Assembly: GCF_000317245.1 (NCBI RefSeq)
Contig: NZ_AJLJ01000271.1
Span: 1 to 64,000 of the forward strand
From: Fischerella muscicola SAG 1427-1 = PCC 73103
GTDB taxonomy: Bacteria; Cyanobacteriota; Cyanobacteriia; Cyanobacteriales; Nostocaceae
DNA length: 64,000 nt
Reading direction: 5' to 3'
How positions within the stretch are numbered: the stretch's first letter is position 1; each line of letters begins with the position of its first letter. Under the pieces are notes generated by a model. That model did not search any database. It was not told the origin of the DNA and saw only the letters and a program-made list of their open reading frames with translations. Shown one piece after another: positions 37,551-47,308 of this stretch. The position numbers were made by a program, and so were the translations under genes.

Positions 37551-37580
37551 CTAACAACTAACAACTAACAACTAACAACT
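37551..37580. repeat. CTAACAA heptamer tandem repeat in the psaA-psaB spacer
   Basis: Four perfect CTAACAA units in a row plus a remnant. They lie in the 176-bp spacer, 43 bp before the psaB start. An STRR-type repeat. Confidence 0.75.
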
Positions 37581-37622
37581 CTGATACGTGATGGCTAAAA
37601 GTCAGAGGACTTATCAAAAGCT

Positions 37623-39848
37623 ATGGCAACAAAATTTCCAAAATTTAGCCAGGATCTCGCACAAGACCCGACTACACGTCGGATCTGGTATGCGATGGCT
37701 ATGGGAAATGATTTTGAAAGCCATGATGGCATGACCGAAGAAAATCTTTACCAAAAGATTTTCGCTACTCACTTCGGTCATCTGGCAATCATTTTCCTGT
37801 GGGCTTCCAGCCTCTTATTCCACGTGGCCTGGCAAGGTAACTTTGAACAGTGGATTAAAGACCCTCTTCATATCCGTCCTATTGCTCACGCGATTTGGGA
37901 CCCCCACTTTGGTAAACCAGCGATCGAGGCTTTTACTCAAGGTGGTGCTAGCAACCCAGTAAATATTGCCTACTCAGGTGTTTACCACTGGTGGTACACC
38001 ATCGGTATGCGGACAAATGGCGACCTATACATGGGTTCCATCTTCCTGTTGTTGCTGGCATCTGTATTCTTGTTTGCAGGTTGGTTGCACTTACAACCCA
38101 AATTCCGTCCAAGTCTGGCTTGGTTTAAGATGGCTGAGTCTCGTCTTAACCACCACTTGGCAGGTCTATTTGGTGTAAGTTCATTAGCTTGGACAGGTCA
38201 CTTAGTCCACGTTGCGATCCCCGAATCTCGTGGACAGCACGTAGGCTGGGATAACTTCCTCAGCACCTTACCTCACCCAGCAGGTTTGCAACCCTTCTTC
38301 ACTGGTAACTGGGGTGTTTACGCGGAAAACCCTGACACCGCCAGCCATGTGTTTGGTACTTCCCAAGGCGCTGGGACTGCGATTCTGACTTTCTTGGGTG
38401 GTTTCCATCCCCAGACTGAATCCCTGTGGTTGACTGATATGGCTCACCACCACTTGGCGATCGCAGTTCTGTTCATCGTTGCTGGTCACATGTACCGCAC
38501 CAACTTTGGCATCGGTCACAGCATCAAAGAAATGATGGATGCCAAAACCTTCTTCGGTAAACCTGTTGAAGGTCCCTTCAACATGCCTCACCAAGGCATT
38601 TACGAAACTTACAACAACTCTCTGCACTTCCAATTGGGTTGGCACCTGGCTTGTTTGGGTGTAATTACCTCCCTGGTAGCGCAGCACATGTACTCCCTGC
38701 CTCCCTACGCATTTATTGCTAGGGACTACACAACTCAGGCAGCGCTGTACACTCACCACCAGTACATTGCTATATTCTTGATGCTCGGTGCTTTCGCTCA
38801 CGGTGCCATCTTCTGGGTACGTGATTATGATCCCGAACAAAACAAGGGCAACGTACTTGAACGTGTTCTGAAGCACAAAGAAGCGATCATCTCTCACCTA
38901 AGCTGGGTATCCCTATTCTTGGGCTTCCACACCTTGGGTCTGTATGTTCACAACGACGTAGTAGTTGCTTTTGGCACACCTGAAAAGCAAATTTTAATTG
39001 AGCCTGTGTTTGCTCAATTCATCCAAGCTTCTCACGGTAAAGTGCTGTACGGACTCAACGTTCTGTTGTCCAACCCAGATAGCGTTGCTTACACAGCTTA
39101 TCCCAACTACGGTAACGTTTGGTTGTCAGGTTGGCTGGATGCAATTAACTCTGGCACTAACTCTTTGTTCCTAACAATTGGCCCTGGTGACTTCCTAGTA
39201 CACCATGCCTTTGCTCTGGCGATCCACACCACAGTACTGATACTAGTTAAAGGTGCTTTGGATGCTCGTGGATCTAAGCTGATGCCCGATAAAAAGGACT
39301 TCGGTTATGCCTTCCCTTGTGACGGTCCTGGTCGTGGCGGTACTTGCGACATCTCCGGTTGGGACTCCTTCTACCTGGCTACTTTCTGGGCATTGAACAC
39401 AGTAGGTTGGGTAACATTCTACTGGCACTGGAAACATCTGGGTATTTGGCAAGGTAATGTTGCTCAGTTCAACGAATCTTCCACTTACTTAATGGGCTGG
39501 TTCCGTGATTATCTGTGGGCTAACTCCGCTCAGTTGATCAACGGTTACAACCCCTACGGCATGAACAACCTGTCTGTTTGGGCTTGGATGTTCCTCTTCG
39601 GACACCTAGTTTGGGCAACCGGTTTCATGTTCCTCATCTCTTGGAGAGGTTACTGGCAAGAGTTGATCGAAACTCTTGTTTGGGCCCACGAACGTACTCC
39701 AATTGCGAACCTAGTTCGTTGGAAAGACAAGCCCGTTGCTTTGTCTATCGTTCAAGCTCGTTTGGTTGGTTTAACTCACTTCGCTGTGGGCTACGTCTTA
39801 ACCTACGCAGCATTCCTGATTGCCTCGACGGCTGGTAAGTTCGGTTAA
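37623..39848 (+). CDS. psaB: Photosystem I P700 apoprotein A2
   Basis: 741 residues, the partner of PsaA. It has eleven membrane helices, the Fx loop [18 protein letters not shown] with two Cys, and the conserved C-terminal region ([24 protein letters not shown]). The start [20 protein letters not shown] is the standard PsaB N-terminus. The ribosome site is weak (AGGA about 14 bases upstream). It ends 35 bp before a clear intrinsic terminator. Confidence 0.98.
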   Translation: MATKFPKFSQDLAQDPTTRRIWYAMAMGNDFESHDGMTEENLYQKIFATHFGHLAIIFLWASSLLFHVAWQGNFEQWIKDPLHIRPIAHAIWDPHFGKPAIEAFTQGGASNPVNIAYSGVYHWWYTIGMRTNGDLYMGSIFLLLLASVFLFAGWLHLQPKFRPSLAWFKMAESRLNHHLAGLFGVSSLAWTGHLVHVAIPESRGQHVGWDNFLSTLPHPAGLQPFFTGNWGVYAENPDTASHVFGTSQGAGTAILTFLGGFHPQTESLWLTDMAHHHLAIAVLFIVAGHMYRTNFGIGHSIKEMMDAKTFFGKPVEGPFNMPHQGIYETYNNSLHFQLGWHLACLGVITSLVAQHMYSLPPYAFIARDYTTQAALYTHHQYIAIFLMLGAFAHGAIFWVRDYDPEQNKGNVLERVLKHKEAIISHLSWVSLFLGFHTLGLYVHNDVVVAFGTPEKQILIEPVFAQFIQASHGKVLYGLNVLLSNPDSVAYTAYPNYGNVWLSGWLDAINSGTNSLFLTIGPGDFLVHHAFALAIHTTVLILVKGALDARGSKLMPDKKDFGYAFPCDGPGRGGTCDISGWDSFYLATFWALNTVGWVTFYWHWKHLGIWQGNVAQFNESSTYLMGWFRDYLWANSAQLINGYNPYGMNNLSVWAWMFLFGHLVWATGFMFLISWRGYWQELIETLVWAHERTPIANLVRWKDKPVALSIVQARLVGLTHFAVGYVLTYAAFLIASTAGKFG

Positions 39849-39882
39849 TTCGGCTACTAGTTTTGATAGGTAATTAAAAAGT

Positions 39883-39909
39883 CCCCCACTTAATAGGTGG
39901 GGGGTTTTT
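39883..39909 (+). terminator. Intrinsic terminator of psaAB
   Basis: CCCCCAC (39883-39889), a 7-base loop, GTGGGGG (39897-39903), then a G and TTTTT. GC-rich stem and T-run placed 35 bp after the psaB stop. Confidence 0.9.
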
Positions 39910-40078
39910 GTTTGCATAAGTTGGCTATTGTTTTCTTTTGAATAATAGACCTCTTGTAAAAGTCGAATTAACTCCCCCTCAGTACCCCTGATATGGGTGG
40001 AATAAATCCTTCTTCCTCGTTTCGGGGAAGGTAGGGGAGGGGTTCTTTATTATTTTTGCAAGCGTATATTTAGCTACT

Positions 40079-41374
40079 CTAGATTTCGTTGCTTTGATGC
40101 CAATTCGCCATGTGTTGAGCATGAGTTTTTAGGTAAGCTCCTGGCTGGAAGTGATGGTCGTAGAACTCTAAATCTAAGTGATGAGCCTGGAGATAAGTGA
40201 GAATAAACACACTGGGTATAGTACCGGGAAATTTGCCAAAACGGTCGTATATGTACTGTGCCATCAAAGCAACACAGTCCTTAAACTCTTCACTATGAAC
40301 TTCAGCACTCCCGCGGACTTTAGCACTTTCTTTCCAAGGACCGGGGGTGTCGGGGTGAAATGGTCCACCTGGTCCGAACTTTCGCTTGGCAAAAGCTTCC
40401 ACAGCGCTGTACATATCGGGATAGTGTGGTGGACAATAAGCCTCGAATACTCCTGGTAAACCAGTCGGGTTGGGAAGCGCCCAACGTTCGTTGGTGTCGT
40501 AGCGGAAACCTAAACCGGGTACATCCGAATCGCCACTTGCACCCAAGATAACGTGGCGATCCATACCATCAAACATCCAACCACCCAACCCCATTGCTTG
40601 GAGCATCAGCATACCTGCATAACAACTGGTCGAAAGTTCAGCAGTACATTCCGTCAAAGAATACTGATCGATGAAGGTCATGGGGAAAGGCGCTTCTAAG
40701 TCCACCAGATGTTTGAATTTTTCTAGTCCCGGAATCTGCTCTCGATTAATATCGTCATAAATGCAATAGCCGTTTTGCACCAAAAAGCAAAGATTAGCAA
40801 TCATATGCTGGGCAATATCGCCTACGGGAATAATCAGTAGACTTCCTGGAAGATTGACACACCAAGTGTTGTGTCCTTCCATGTAGGGTTCAGCGGGCGG
40901 GATGTGTAAGCGAGTGTCACTAAGCTTCCGAATCCGTTGGCGATGAGCTGCCAACAGTGCATCGAGATTGATGTCTTCGTCTGCTTGTCGCTCTACCAAA
41001 GCGCCTGCATCACGGGTCTCAAAGAAATAAACTCCATCGTCATTGGTAAAAAATATTTCACTGGTATGAAAACCTGCGGCTGAAGGAAAAGTACGTCCTC
41101 CAGCAGCAGCAGAGTAGTTCGACAGGTGCGGGGCGTATCTGGCATGGCGCGTAATCATGTGGTGCCAGCCAGTATTACCCGCAGCTGCGGTCAGAACCAT
41201 CATCTGCTCTAGTTCCGAAAGCGGTAAAGGCTGATGGTGAGATGTAAACGCTAATGGGCCATCAGGAATCGAAGCACCAATAGAGAAGCGACGAGCGCGT
41301 CTGCCAAATAATGCCTCTACTAACGGGAATTCTAAAGCTGTCTTCAAACCAGGTAGATCTGTGTTTGTATTCAT
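40079..41374 (-). CDS. Nitroreductase-like family protein, function unknown
   Basis: 431 residues from the ATG at 41374, which has AGAGG about 8 bases upstream; the frame is open for 37 further codons to 41485, but that part is Lys/Asn-rich and unlike the rest. Segments resemble the flavin nitroreductase/SagB fold: RRARRFSIG at the start, LSELEQMMVLTAAAGNTG, GGRTFPSAAGFHTSEIFF followed by DGVYFF, and a later ELSTSCYAGMLMLQAMGLGGWMFDG matching the dimer-helix region. An additional C-terminal part (about 300-431) is His/Tyr-rich. FMN binding and an oxidoreductase role are inferred from these motifs only. Confidence 0.6.
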   Translation of the reverse strand: MNTNTDLPGLKTALEFPLVEALFGRRARRFSIGASIPDGPLAFTSHHQPLPLSELEQMMVLTAAAGNTGWHHMITRHARYAPHLSNYSAAAGGRTFPSAAGFHTSEIFFTNDDGVYFFETRDAGALVERQADEDINLDALLAAHRQRIRKLSDTRLHIPPAEPYMEGHNTWCVNLPGSLLIIPVGDIAQHMIANLCFLVQNGYCIYDDINREQIPGLEKFKHLVDLEAPFPMTFIDQYSLTECTAELSTSCYAGMLMLQAMGLGGWMFDGMDRHVILGASGDSDVPGLGFRYDTNERWALPNPTGLPGVFEAYCPPHYPDMYSAVEAFAKRKFGPGGPFHPDTPGPWKESAKVRGSAEVHSEEFKDCVALMAQYIYDRFGKFPGTIPSVFILTYLQAHHLDLEFYDHHFQPGAYLKTHAQHMANWHQSNEI

Positions 41375-41923
41375 AATAGACCTCTTGCTTCTAAAATTTG
41401 TTAAATTCGGGAATTTACAAATGTTTTCATTTGTTTGAACTGATTCTTTGCAGAGGTGGGTTTTGTTTTTTGATATTTGCTCCAAACCAATAAGATATTT
41501 GTAAAACCTATCCCTACAATGGCGCTGAGAATCTTCTGGTTATATGAATAGTTTTATTGACAAGATTGCTACTAGCTATGAATCGACATCGCTGATTCTG
41601 TTTTGAATTGTTTGGTTTCCTTCCTCATCTATCCTTTGGAATAGTTTAAATTTCTATCTTTTAGTAGATTCGCAGACACACATAGCATGAATTTTACTAT
41701 TGGCGATCGCTCACTTAGCTACTGATTAAGCTGGATATTGCTAAAGAACCACCCAATCAAAGCTTTGTATAACTATCAGAGGCACTTTAGAGATTTAGGC
41801 AATAAAGACGAATATTTACATTTATTTAACTAAATAACCGCACCCAATTAAATTAGAAGTATTGGCTGCGTCATCATCTCTAAATCAAGAGATAATAGAT
41901 ATAGAGCTAAAACAATCAAAAAT
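41375..41923. other. Intergenic region, no gene seen
   Basis: 549 bp upstream of the nitroreductase-like gene and of the small Cys/His frame. AT-rich, with one HIP1 box near 41705. No hairpin or promoter I can support. Confidence 0.4.
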
Positions 41924-42118
41924 ATGTCTGTCCCTACCTCAGCCTGTTGTGCCGCAATTCTCAGACAGCAACATGAGGAAAATATTCATCATCATCAGCA
42001 GTGTACTGAAGTCCCTGTCAAGTGCGATCGTTACAGGACTTCTAAAAAATGTACTGTTGTAGAAAATGGTAAAGTTGTAGTCAAAGAAGTACAAACACCG
42101 CCCACAGAAGCTTCTTAA
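41924..42118 (+). CDS. Small Cys/His-rich protein, possible metal binder
   Basis: 64 residues. Cys at 8, 9, 27, 34 and 43 and His at 17 and 22-24 (a HHH cluster); the C-terminal half (CTVVENGKVVVKEVQTPP) reads like a folded beta hairpin. There is no good ribosome site before the ATG, and an overlapping frame exists, so the gene is tentative. It converges with the potassium channel gene 10 bp away. Metal binding is inference from composition. Confidence 0.45.
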   Translation: MSVPTSACCAAILRQQHEENIHHHQQCTEVPVKCDRYRTSKKCTVVENGKVVVKEVQTPPTEAS

Positions 42119-42128
42119 TTCAAATTTC

Positions 42129-43046
42129 TTACTCTATTGGTACAACATCGTGGAAGTAGTTGTAGTCGATGTAACGATGTCCATCAGAGGTGTGGTAAAA
42201 AATATCTACAAATTGATTGTTCCATAGGATTTCATGAGCAGCGTAGGTCTGACGAGCGTGGAGAACTTGTATAACTGTTTCATCAATTCCACTGAGAGAA
42301 ACCACAATTGAAGTTTTAGTTGCAACTAAAGACTCTGGCGTCATCCCATATAAAGGACTGGACTCATCAATTGGATGCATTGCTGTCCAACTCAGCGTAA
42401 AACTTGGTGTCTGACTCCTCAGCAAATTGAGTTCGTGAAATCGGCGTATAAAACTACCTTCAGTAGTGACCTCATCGCGCATCAAATAAACCCGCAATTG
42501 TGCTTCCAAAATCTGATTGCGGCGCTTGTTCGCAGTGCGAAACATGAGAGTGGGTACGCCATTGTAAGGTGCAATAACTGCTACTCGACTAAAAATGACA
42601 CGGGCTGTAGGTCGAGAGAAACGGGCAAATGCTAAACCAGTCATCACCGCAATTCCGACTAAACCCATCATGGCTTCAATAGTGACAATAAAATTAGCAT
42701 AGGTTGTCTGGGGATACATTGCCCCATAGCCTATAGAAGCCAGAGTTTGCACGCTAAAGAAAAAAGCATCAAGAAAAGATCCAGGTCTGGCGTTAGCAAT
42801 ACAATCTCCCCCTGCGAGGTATGCTAAGGCAAAAAAGGCATTAGTTGTTATGTAAGATAGAGCAATTAGCGCCAAGAAGCCAGGCCAGGGAACTGTCAAA
42901 AGCAAATGGTAAGGATCGCGCCAGTAGGAATACCAAACATTCAAACCTAAGATTTCAAACCGTCCATCCTGAATTTTAATCTGAACTTTCGGGAGTGGAC
43001 GCCGTTGTGGCTTCTGAGATCGTTTTTTTTGTCGAACTAATCTCAC
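42129..43046 (-). CDS. Inward-rectifier-type potassium channel (KirBac-like)
   Basis: 305 residues. The basic N-terminus precedes an amphipathic slide-helix region (DPYHLLLTVPWPGF), outer helix, pore helix and selectivity filter TLASIGYG (101-108), and inner helix (IEAMMGLVGIAVMTGLAFARF). The rest, from about 145, is the cytoplasmic beta-sandwich typical of Kir channels (for example RTANKRRNQILEAQLRVYL). Selective potassium conduction across the plasma membrane is well supported; the gating ligand is unknown. Confidence 0.92.
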   Translation of the reverse strand: MRLVRQKKRSQKPQRRPLPKVQIKIQDGRFEILGLNVWYSYWRDPYHLLLTVPWPGFLALIALSYITTNAFFALAYLAGGDCIANARPGSFLDAFFFSVQTLASIGYGAMYPQTTYANFIVTIEAMMGLVGIAVMTGLAFARFSRPTARVIFSRVAVIAPYNGVPTLMFRTANKRRNQILEAQLRVYLMRDEVTTEGSFIRRFHELNLLRSQTPSFTLSWTAMHPIDESSPLYGMTPESLVATKTSIVVSLSGIDETVIQVLHARQTYAAHEILWNNQFVDIFYHTSDGHRYIDYNYFHDVVPIE

Positions 43047-43109
43047 AACGTACCCTTATCCTTTTATATTTTTTACTAGCGGTTTATGTTATTAGTTCTC
43101 AGGGGTTAT

Positions 43110-43142
43110 AGATCCCCGACTTCTTCAAGAAGTCGGGGATCT
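43110..43142. repeat. Dispersed hairpin, copy C
   Basis: AGATCCCCGACTTCTT (43110-43125), one loop base, then the perfect complement (43127-43142). Copy B at 30533 shares the arms and about 40 bp of the flank leading up to the stop codon of the neighbouring minus-strand gene. Confidence 0.75.
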
Positions 43143-43180
43143 GAACACCCATGACTTGTCAAAATTAATTGGACAGAACA

Positions 43181-45271
43181 CTAGCCTAAACCTAGTAACT
43201 TGGAAATCAATGGTAAAAGTTTACTACATGCTTCAACTAATGTGGCTGTGGCAGGTAAGCCAGACACTAAACCTTTTAACATTGTGATTGCTGTTTTGCC
43301 TGTCTTTTGCTTTCCTGCTTCTTGGGGATTTTGCCCAGCTTCTGCTAAGGTTTTGACTTGTTCTAACGCTTCGGCTTTGTCTTCTTCACTTAAATTATTC
43401 TCAGCGGCAATTGCTTCTTGCAATTGTGTTAATAATTCCTTAATTCCTGGTTTTTCTGGTTCAGGAGATTCTGGTAACTGATTAATAGTATTAGTGACTT
43501 CACCACTAATATCAATTTCTCCTAAATTCAAAGCTTGTCCACTGGCATTAAAATCTCCGCCGACACTACCAATTTCAATTTTACGGCTGGAATCATTACT
43601 GTTAGTCATATTTTTATTCTCTAATTTGTTATCGACTTGAACATTAATAGGTTTATTAGCTAATAATTTAACAATTTCAGTCATCTGGGCGCTTTGTTGG
43701 CGATAGACGACTATCTCATTATCTTTTGCTTGTAATTGAGCTTTATATTTTTCTTCTACAGCTTGCAATGCTAGTTGATAATTGTGAATAAAATCACTAT
43801 GAATCTTTTCTTTATCAGCACCATCAGGCACAGCGACTTTAACAACAACTACGCCATCACCTTTATTTTCAATACTTTGGATAGCTAATTCTGTGTCTTC
43901 ATTTGCGACTTGCACTTGTTTGAAAGCTGCCACAAAAGCTTTCCAATCAATACCGTTGCGGAAAATTAAATCAACAGTATTTAGAACCTCTTCAAATAGC
44001 TTGGTGAATTCTCCTGATTGAAATTCGCCACTGCTGGGACGGCGTTCTCTATCGTCGGTTCCAGGTTTGGGGTTTTCGAGGAGATAAATAAACCGACAAT
44101 CGACGTTATCTAATTTGGTTGTACTTTCAATATTCCAGGCTTCCACACAAGCACCAGTCATGTGAGCGCTGGTAAAATCAGTACCCACAGCTTGAGTGAG
44201 AGTTAAGTTTGCCCATTCTAAATTTGCTCCTTGGAAGGTAGCTTCATTGATATCACAATTTTTGAGATTTGCTTCTTTTAAATCAGCATCGATGAGGCTA
44301 GCGCCTTTGAGGTTAGCACCAAAATAATTTTTTCCCCGACCATTGCCAGTGACAAGTAAATTAAGGATATTTCGTTTAGCTAATATGGTGTCGCCGACTC
44401 TGGCCAAGTCAAGTTTTTTGGTTTCGTAAAAACGAGTGCGTGTGAGGTTTGCTTTTCTAAAATCTGTATTTTTAAGGGTTGCACCAGTAAAACCAGCATC
44501 GGTTAAATCAGCACCACGAAAACTTGTGCCTCCGGTTGTAGCAAAGGCTATCGCAAATAATCGAATCCAAGTTAATTCTTGTACTCCAGCTACAGCTTTC
44601 TGACTAACATAGATGCTTGTTAATACTCCAATCGCTGAGGATATTGCTACTTTAAGCCCAACTTGATATGGCATACCTAAAATAAAAGGTATCAGTGTAG
44701 ACATAACCCAAGCTATGCTCCCCGCTCCTGCCAAAATCCAATGAGAATCTTTGGTTAGAGTTATAACTGTAGTAAAAATTGTAGTTCCAGTTACACCTAC
44801 ACCAAATAACCAAAGAACATTTCCAGCAAGAACGGCTGCTGGTTCAAAATATTTAAATGAAATTAGAGTAATAGAACTAACCACAGTCAAAGATACCATA
44901 GCTATTAAAGCTTTATTTAACCCTTGATAAATTGTCAAAATAAAGAAAATCGTCAATATTATTGGATTGAGAAAAATTATTAGGTAATGACCAACAAGTT
45001 CAGAAGCTGGCAAGAGTTTACGACCTGCAAAAACAGCAACTACTCCTGCTGTAAATAATGCCAATATTCCTATTAACAATAGAGTGATTAATAGGGTCAA
45101 TCTCCAACAATTTTGCAGTCCGGCTTTAGTGAAGCAAAAGTTGGCATCTCTCAAGTTAGTATCTGTAAAATCTGTTCCTTTGATATCTGCACCGCTAAAG
45201 TTTGCTCCCGTTAGGTTTTGACCTTTAAAAGAGCGACCTCGGAGATTTTGACCGGAGTAATCTAGCCGCAT
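43181..45271 (-). CDS. Pentapeptide-repeat membrane protein with fused C-terminal helical module
   Basis: 696 residues. Residues 1-50 are A(D/N)LxX-type pentapeptides (GQNLTGANFSGADIKGTDF). At about 56-235 there are several membrane helices; at about 248-375 a second pentapeptide block, which should form a right-handed beta-helix. Residues 400-545 are a soluble alpha/beta and coiled region. From M555 the sequence reads like an independent small protein: a GSVGGDFNASGQALNLG-type strand segment followed by helices (610-696) ending in a hydrophobic, Leu-rich tail. I recognise no enzyme. It may scaffold or sense at the membrane (inference). Confidence 0.8.
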   Translation of the reverse strand: MRLDYSGQNLRGRSFKGQNLTGANFSGADIKGTDFTDTNLRDANFCFTKAGLQNCWRLTLLITLLLIGILALFTAGVVAVFAGRKLLPASELVGHYLIIFLNPIILTIFFILTIYQGLNKALIAMVSLTVVSSITLISFKYFEPAAVLAGNVLWLFGVGVTGTTIFTTVITLTKDSHWILAGAGSIAWVMSTLIPFILGMPYQVGLKVAISSAIGVLTSIYVSQKAVAGVQELTWIRLFAIAFATTGGTSFRGADLTDAGFTGATLKNTDFRKANLTRTRFYETKKLDLARVGDTILAKRNILNLLVTGNGRGKNYFGANLKGASLIDADLKEANLKNCDINEATFQGANLEWANLTLTQAVGTDFTSAHMTGACVEAWNIESTTKLDNVDCRFIYLLENPKPGTDDRERRPSSGEFQSGEFTKLFEEVLNTVDLIFRNGIDWKAFVAAFKQVQVANEDTELAIQSIENKGDGVVVVKVAVPDGADKEKIHSDFIHNYQLALQAVEEKYKAQLQAKDNEIVVYRQQSAQMTEIVKLLANKPINVQVDNKLENKNMTNSNDSSRKIEIGSVGGDFNASGQALNLGEIDISGEVTNTINQLPESPEPEKPGIKELLTQLQEAIAAENNLSEEDKAEALEQVKTLAEAGQNPQEAGKQKTGKTAITMLKGLVSGLPATATLVEACSKLLPLISKLLGLG

Positions 45272-45401
45272 AAATGGGTCATCCGATTTTAGATTTTGGA
45301 TTTTGGATTTTATGGTATATGGTTTTATTCTTAAAATCTGTACTTCATTTACCTGTAATCTGCTGTAAAGATGTTCTTAAATAAACTGTACAGACGGCTG
45401 G

Positions 45402-45500
45402 ATTCGCAATGCAAGCCAATACATTCGCAATGCAAGCCAATACATTCGCAATGTAAGCCGATACATTCGCAATGTAAGCCGATACATTCAAAATGCAGCC
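45402..45500. repeat. 21-bp tandem repeat, four copies plus remnant
   Basis: Units of ATTCGCAATGCAAGCCAATAC (two copies) and ATTCGCAATGTAAGCCGATAC (two copies), then a degenerate fifth. Related units, inverted, occur at 20052-20093. An open frame reads the heptapeptide SQCKPIH, but it has no start signals or flanking protein-like sequence. Confidence 0.85.
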
Positions 45501-45552
45501 AGGTGCTTAACCGGGAAACCCGTCATCACACTCGCTCGCCAACCTATACCTG

Positions 45553-45632
45553 GTAGGGTGTGTTATGGCTTCAGCCTAACGCACCGCAAATCATTGTGTG
45601 GGTGCGTTAGCCTTCGGCGTAACACACCCTAC
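45553..45632. repeat. Large imperfect inverted repeat (MITE-like)
   Basis: The left arm begins GTAGGGTGTGTTATGGCTTC (45553-45585); the right arm ends GGCGTAACACACCCTAC (45601-45632). Arms are about 32 bp with few mismatches and a 15-base loop. No coding capacity. Confidence 0.75.
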
Positions 45633-46216
45633 TGGACTGTCTAGACTAAAATGTTGCAATAAATCTCTGATTCTATCTCTGTGTTCTCTGCGCCTCTGCG
45701 GTTTATTAATGCACTATTTTAGATTAGACAGTCCACTACAATTGAAATTTTTTGCTTAAAACAAGAACTTAAAACAAGAAAATTCTCACCTGAAACGAGG
45801 AACTTCTTATTTCAAACAAAGTCTTGGTATTTAAACGCTTCAACAATTTTATTTGCAAGCTGATTTGTGGGTGCGATCGCGTAGCGGCTCCTAACGCCTC
45901 CGGCACGCTTGCGCGAATGGAGCATCGCTTAAATTATTTCACTCCAATATAAGAATATGACTATCTATAGAGAAAAATACCTATCTTAAGATAGATGTTT
46001 GCAACATGAATTTACTTTTACCGTAAAAAATGTAAATCCATCTACACACTCACTGGAGATGAGTTTTCAGTTCAGTTCGCCAAAGTTGCATAATTTGCAC
46101 AGTTTGCAGCCAATGACGTGAAGTCAATTGCAGATATCAGGGGAACTTATCTACGTTGGATATCTCAAAATGAAGTCTCAGTGACAAGGCTTCTGACTAC
46201 TGAACTCTAAATATCT
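45633..46216. other. Gene-free region upstream of the glycosyltransferase
   Basis: 584 bp with small repeats: a CTCTGCGCCTCTGCGG phrase, direct repeats (TTAAAACAAGAA) near 45755-45780, and a GC-rich HIP1-containing palindromic patch at about 45870-45930. No supported ORF. The promoter of the next gene must lie toward the right end. Confidence 0.4.
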
Positions 46217-47308
46217 ATGAAAATCGCACAAATTGCTCCATTATGGGAACAAGTTCCACCTGTAACCTACGGTGGAACTGAATTAGTCGTAAGTCGTTTG
46301 ACTGATGAATTAGTACGTAGAGGTCATGACGTTACGTTATTCGCTTCCGGTGATTCCCAAACTTTAGCTCGCTTAGAAGCGGGTATTCCTCGTGCATTAC
46401 GCTTGGATAAAAGCATTAAAGAACCCGTAATGTACGAACTCATGCATGTTAGTGAAGTTTATCAACGTGCTGCGGAATTTGATATTATTCACTCCCATAT
46501 TGGAACTTGGTCACTACCTCTGGCTAATATGGTCTCAACTCCAACGGTGCATACCTTGCATGGGATCTTTACTCAAGACAACAGTAAAGTATTTAGACAG
46601 CATCATACGCAACCATATATCAGCATTAGTGACGCCCAACGTCTGTTAAATATTAACTATGTTGCCACAGTCTACAACGGAATCAGCGTTGAAAAGTTTC
46701 CGTTTTTTGCTCAACCCCAAGATCCTCCCTATCTGGCATTTTTAGGACGTTTCTCACCAGAAAAAGGGCCGCAACATGCCATTGCGATCGCCAAACAAAC
46801 AGGTTGGCACTTAAAAATGGCTGGTAAAGTAGATGTTGTTGATAAAGAGTTTTTTGAACAAGAAATCGCTCCTCAAATAGATGGTAAGCAAATCGAATTT
46901 TTGGGTGAAGTCAATCACGCTCAAAAAGCCGAACTATTAGGAAATGCGGCGATTACTCTGTTCCCAATCACTTGGTGCGAACCTTTTGGTTTAGTGATGG
47001 CTGAATCTATGGCGACTGGTACACCAGTCATAGCCATGAATATGGGTTCTGTATCTGAAGTGATTGCGAATGGCGAAAGTGGTTATGTTTGCCAAAGCTA
47101 CGAAGAAATGGCTAAGATGATCCCCCAAGCTTTAGAACTGGATCGTCGCAAATGCCGAGAACACGTAGAGAAAAAATTCAGCGTCGCTCAAATGGTTGAT
47201 GGCTACGAGGCAGTTTACGAAAAAATCATTGGAGAACGCAACTTTAGAAAGAGGTTGAATTTCATGCTGAGAAACTCGCTGGAGTCGATTACTTCCTTGA
47301 CTCGCTAG
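46217..47308 (+). CDS. Family 4 glycosyltransferase (GT-B fold)
   Basis: 363 residues. The N-terminal acceptor domain starts with VTYGGTELVVSRLTDELVRRGHDVTLF, the usual glycine-rich loop and alternating strands. The donor-binding half has FLGRFSPEKGPQHAIAIAK and the E-x7-E signature EPFGLVMAESMATGTPVIA. A retaining transfer of a nucleotide-sugar to a glycan or lipid acceptor is expected. No other cell-wall or polysaccharide genes are adjacent, so the product is unknown. Confidence 0.9.
   Translation: MKIAQIAPLWEQVPPVTYGGTELVVSRLTDELVRRGHDVTLFASGDSQTLARLEAGIPRALRLDKSIKEPVMYELMHVSEVYQRAAEFDIIHSHIGTWSLPLANMVSTPTVHTLHGIFTQDNSKVFRQHHTQPYISISDAQRLLNINYVATVYNGISVEKFPFFAQPQDPPYLAFLGRFSPEKGPQHAIAIAKQTGWHLKMAGKVDVVDKEFFEQEIAPQIDGKQIEFLGEVNHAQKAELLGNAAITLFPITWCEPFGLVMAESMATGTPVIAMNMGSVSEVIANGESGYVCQSYEEMAKMIPQALELDRRKCREHVEKKFSVAQMVDGYEAVYEKIIGERNFRKRLNFMLRNSLESITSLTR

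Noticed and set aside
35112-39838. Many antisense and shifted frames inside psaA and psaB
   Set aside because: Shadows of strongly biased coding sequence; the sense frames are certain.
45371-45556. 61-codon frame reading SQCKPIH heptads
   Set aside because: Same reason: open by repeat periodicity, no ribosome site, no protein-like flanks.
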